A stretch of 64,000 bases of DNA, taken from NCBI GenBank assembly GCA_902537215.1, contig CACBAM010000006.1:62001-126000 (forward strand), given 5' to 3'. Numbering within the stretch: the stretch's first letter is position 1; each line of letters begins with the position of its first letter. This document shows positions 61,373-64,000 of this stretch, piece after piece. The stretch comes from an uncultured Alphaproteobacteria bacterium. GTDB taxonomy: Bacteria > Pseudomonadota > Alphaproteobacteria > Rhodobacterales > Rhodobacteraceae. The notes beneath the pieces were generated by a model. That model ran no database searches. It saw nothing but the letters and a program-made list of their open reading frames with translations, and was not told the DNA's origin. A program made the position numbers and the translations under genes.

Positions 61373-64000
61373 ATGACTATTATAAATTCAGTTTTAATTG
61401 CTAATAGAGGCGAAATAGCAATTAGGATTTCTAAGACCTTGAACGAGATGGGGATAAAGGCTTATGGGATTTATAGTAAGGATGATAGTTCAAGTGCACA
61501 TCTTTCGTATTGCTCTGAAGTATTTGAATTAAACGGTACAGGACCTTCTGCGTACTTAAATATTGATGAGATCATATCTCTCGCAAAAAGTAAAAAAATT
61601 AAGGCTGTGCATCCGGGATATGGGTTCTTGAGTGAAAACCATGCATTTGCTGCTAGTTGTGCGAAGAATGACATCATTTTTATAGGCCCAAATGAAAAAA
61701 CATTAAAAAATTTTGGTAATAAAGAAAAAGCAAAAAAATTAGCTCAAAAATTAGGGATACCTGTATGCTCTTCATCGGGGCCAATACAAAAAAAATCAGA
61801 TATGCTGAATTTTTTTAATGAGATAAAAAAAAATAAAATAATCTTAAAAGCGAATTTTGGTGGTGGGGGAAGAGGATCAAGAATAATTCATAAAAAAGAT
61901 GATTTTTCTGAAGTATTATCTTTAGTAAAAGAAGAAGCAAAGTCATTTTCTGGCTCTAATTTGATTTTTGCAGAGGAGGTAATTGAAGAGGCTAGACATA
62001 TTGAGGTTCAAATTTTGGGTGATGGACAATCGTGTATTCATCTTTTCGAAAGAGATTGTTCCTTTCAAAGAAGTTTTCAAAAATTTATCGAATTTTGTCC
62101 CGCACCAAATCTTTCAAGCCAAGCTAAAGATAAGCTATATAATTATGCAATTAGTTTGTGCGAAAGTGTTGCTTACAAAGGTTTGGGCACAGTTGAATTT
62201 TTGGTCGACAAAAATGAAAAGATTTACTTTATGGAAGTTAATCCAAGGGTGCAGGTAGAACATACTATCACAGAAGAACTTACTGGAATTGATCTCATAC
62301 GATCCCAGATCAGCGTTTTCAATGGAAAATCTCTTAAGGATCAGAATATTAAAGCGGGACTTGTATTAGGAAAGCGTGCTTCAATACAGGCTAGGCTTAA
62401 TATGGAAAGCTATGATAACAAAAACCAACTTGTTCCAACAACCGGAACTATAAAAGAGTATGATATTGTTTCCGGTCCTGGAATACGGATTGATGGTGCA
62501 GGAAAAGTTGGTTATTTAAATAATGGTCTTTACGACTCATTGCTTGCTAAAGTTATTGCTACTAGCGAATTTGGTTTGGGTGAAGCTGTAAGAAAGCTAG
62601 ATTTTACTTTAAGAATGTCTAATGTTTCAGGGGTAGAGACAAATAAAAATTTAATTATCGAGATATTGCGACAAGAAGTCCCTCAAAACGGATCGGTAAA
62701 TATTTCTACAATTGATAATAATATCGAAGTTTATCTTCAAAAACTGAATAGAGATACCCAAATAGGCGTTAAAGAGAATAATAAAAATGAAATTCCTAAC
62801 AGGCCTCTAATAGATAGCGCTTTAACAGAGAACACAATTCAATCTGAGCTTGTTGGTACAGTAATAGACATAAAGGTATTGCCAAATAAAAAGATTAAGC
62901 AAGGAGATACTGTCCTAGTTCAGGAATCTATGAAAATGCATCATCCTATTAAAGCCAACGCGAATGGATTCGTATCAAACTTTTTTGTTGATATTGGAGA
63001 TACTGTTTCAACAGGATCACCTCTTTTTGAATTCATTCCTGAAAAAGAAAGTAGCCAAAAAAAGTTGAAGAAAGGCAAGTCAAAAAAGTCAAAAAAAATG
63101 AGAGGAGATCTCGAAAATCTTATGGAAAGAAGGAAGCTTACATTAGATGAAAGTAGGCTCATAGCAGTTAAGAAAAGGAAAAAAATTGGGAAAAGAACTG
63201 CTAGAGAGAATATAAAGTCTTTAATTGGAAATAATGACTTTTTTGAGTATGGGGATCTGGTTTATGCGGCACAACGATCGAGAAGATCGCTTGATGATCT
63301 TATAAAAAATACTCCTGCAGATGGATTAATAACAGGTTTGAGCTATGTAAACTCGGATTTGTTTGCCAAAGAACAAACTAAGACTGCAATTATGCACTAC
63401 GACTATATGGTTCTAGCAGGAACGCAGGGTATAAATAATCATAAGAAGCTAGATAGAATGATTGATGTTATTAGAGGTTTAAAAGTTCCTTTGATATTTT
63501 TCTGTGAAGGGGGAGGAGGGAGACCAGGAGATGTTGATGCGGGAGATCAAAATATCGCTGGTTTGAACATTCCTTCTTTTCATGATTTTGCGCGTCTTTC
63601 TGGAGAAGTGCCATTAGTTGGAATTGGTTCAGGTAGGCTTTTTGCGGGTAATGCTGCTTTATTGGGTTGCTGTGACGTAATTATCGCTACAAGAGATCTT
63701 AATCTGGGTATGGGTGGCCCAGCAATGATTGAGGGAGGAGGGTTAGGAGTGTACAAACCCGAAGAGGTTGGTCCAACAAGCGTTCAATATCCCAATGGTG
63801 TTATTGATATTTTAGTTGATAACGAGGATGATGCTAGTGTAATAGCAAAAAAATATTTATCATATTTTCAGGGAAACCTAGGCTCTTGGGAAGCTCCTGA
63901 AGTAGAAAATTTAAGGTACGTTATTCCTGAAAATAGGTTGGAGGTTTATGATATTCGGGAGGTTATTGATAATATTGCTGATATAGGCTCTGTATTGGAA
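61373..64000 (+). CDS. Single-chain biotin-dependent acyl-CoA carboxylase, 5' part (3' end outside window)
   Basis: An open frame of 876 codons that combines all three functions. Residues 1-450: biotin carboxylase with LIANRGEIAIRI, the ATP lid KANFGGGGRGSR and MEVNPRVQVEHTITE. Residues about 480-560: biotin carrier domain with the biotinylated Lys521 in VQESMKMHHP, using ESMKM rather than EAMKM. From about residue 600: carboxyltransferase with FFCEGGGGRPGD and LGMGGPAMIEGGG-like CoA/biotin pockets. A linker rich in Lys and Ser joins them. The layout resembles the single-chain acyl-CoA carboxylases known in Rhodopseudomonas and mycobacteria. The substrate may be acetyl-, propionyl- or longer acyl-CoA. 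It follows the SDR gene by 30 bases. Confidence 0.88.
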   Translation, partial: MTIINSVLIANRGEIAIRISKTLNEMGIKAYGIYSKDDSSSAHLSYCSEVFELNGTGPSAYLNIDEIISLAKSKKIKAVHPGYGFLSENHAFAASCAKNDIIFIGPNEKTLKNFGNKEKAKKLAQKLGIPVCSSSGPIQKKSDMLNFFNEIKKNKIILKANFGGGGRGSRIIHKKDDFSEVLSLVKEEAKSFSGSNLIFAEEVIEEARHIEVQILGDGQSCIHLFERDCSFQRSFQKFIEFCPAPNLSSQAKDKLYNYAISLCESVAYKGLGTVEFLVDKNEKIYFMEVNPRVQVEHTITEELTGIDLIRSQISVFNGKSLKDQNIKAGLVLGKRASIQARLNMESYDNKNQLVPTTGTIKEYDIVSGPGIRIDGAGKVGYLNNGLYDSLLAKVIATSEFGLGEAVRKLDFTLRMSNVSGVETNKNLIIEILRQEVPQNGSVNISTIDNNIEVYLQKLNRDTQIGVKENNKNEIPNRPLIDSALTENTIQSELVGTVIDIKVLPNKKIKQGDTVLVQESMKMHHPIKANANGFVSNFFVDIGDTVSTGSPLFEFIPEKESSQKKLKKGKSKKSKKMRGDLENLMERRKLTLDESRLIAVKKRKKIGKRTARENIKSLIGNNDFFEYGDLVYAAQRSRRSLDDLIKNTPADGLITGLSYVNSDLFAKEQTKTAIMHYDYMVLAGTQGINNHKKLDRMIDVIRGLKVPLIFFCEGGGGRPGDVDAGDQNIAGLNIPSFHDFARLSGEVPLVGIGSGRLFAGNAALLGCCDVIIATRDLNLGMGGPAMIEGGGLGVYKPEEVGPTSVQYPNGVIDILVDNEDDASVIAKKYLSYFQGNLGSWEAPEVENLRYVIPENRLEVYDIREVIDNIADIGSVLE

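Overview
The window is AT-rich bacterial DNA (about one third G+C by eye) that is almost entirely coding. I find 61 protein genes (two cut by the window edges) and no tRNA, rRNA, IS element, prophage or CRISPR array. Gene content and order point to a free-living, probably marine alphaproteobacterium: ntrB-ntrC-ntrY-ntrX-trkA-hfq-hflX in that order, an NDUFA12-type complex I subunit, an RNase E ending in KKGWWDR, lpd-lipA-RatA/Coq10 beside cinA-pgpA-ispF-ispD, and TRAP and YejABEF transporters. A low-GC marine lineage such as a SAR116 relative fits, but I cannot assign it below class.

Layout. 1-3.1 kb: the 3' part of acetoacetyl-CoA synthetase, then a reverse pair (dimethylargininase-like hydrolase, hotdog thioesterase). 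3.4-7.5 kb: tig-clpP-clpX-NDUFA12-mlaD. 7.5-12.3 kb: reverse genes aat, accC, accB and rne. 12.7-24.4 kb: prfB, bactofilin, a Bcp peroxiredoxin, a giant AsmA/YhdP-like protein with queA, lpd-lipA-ratA, and the overlapping reverse operon ispD-ispF-pgpA-cinA. 24.5-33.6 kb: the Ntr two-component genes, TrkA, Hfq and HflX. 33.5-35.6 kb: reverse BKACE-type enzyme, thymidine kinase and a YiiX-like papain-fold protein. 35.7-44.0 kb: an accessory catabolic and transport island. 44.1-53.2 kb: periplasmic rhodanese, yejABEF peptide importer, HIT protein, SDR, DMT exporter, TfoX and LysE-type proteins. 53.2-58.8 kb: adenylate cyclase with TPRs, glutathione-dependent formaldehyde dehydrogenase, a second DMT transporter, a cryptochrome/photolyase and a DUF2256 protein. 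58.8-64 kb: a Bcr-type MFS exporter, thioesterase, SDR and a single-chain biotin-dependent acyl-CoA carboxylase that runs off the end.

How the genes work together. The housekeeping blocks cover protein folding and turnover (Tig, ClpXP, Aat of the N-end rule), fatty-acid initiation (AccB/AccC), RNA decay (RNase E, Hfq), lipoate and dehydrogenase function (Lpd, LipA), isoprenoid synthesis (IspD/IspF) and nitrogen signalling (NtrBC, NtrYX). The island at 35.7-44.0 kb reads as an aromatic-acid module: two MhpA-like flavin hydroxylases, two VOC proteins with intact 2-His-1-Glu ligands, a fumarylacetoacetase-fold hydrolase and a complete DctPQM TRAP importer.

The most unusual points are: both NtrC and NtrX lack the sigma-54 contact motif GAFTGA; a perfect intrinsic-terminator-like hairpin lies inside the start of dctQ, just after the binding-protein gene; the FeS-type photolyase lacks the usual CxxC of its cluster and overlaps a DUF2256 gene; and an acyl-CoA carboxylase has all its domains in one chain. 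I do not see a convincing wholly novel defence or mobile system here.
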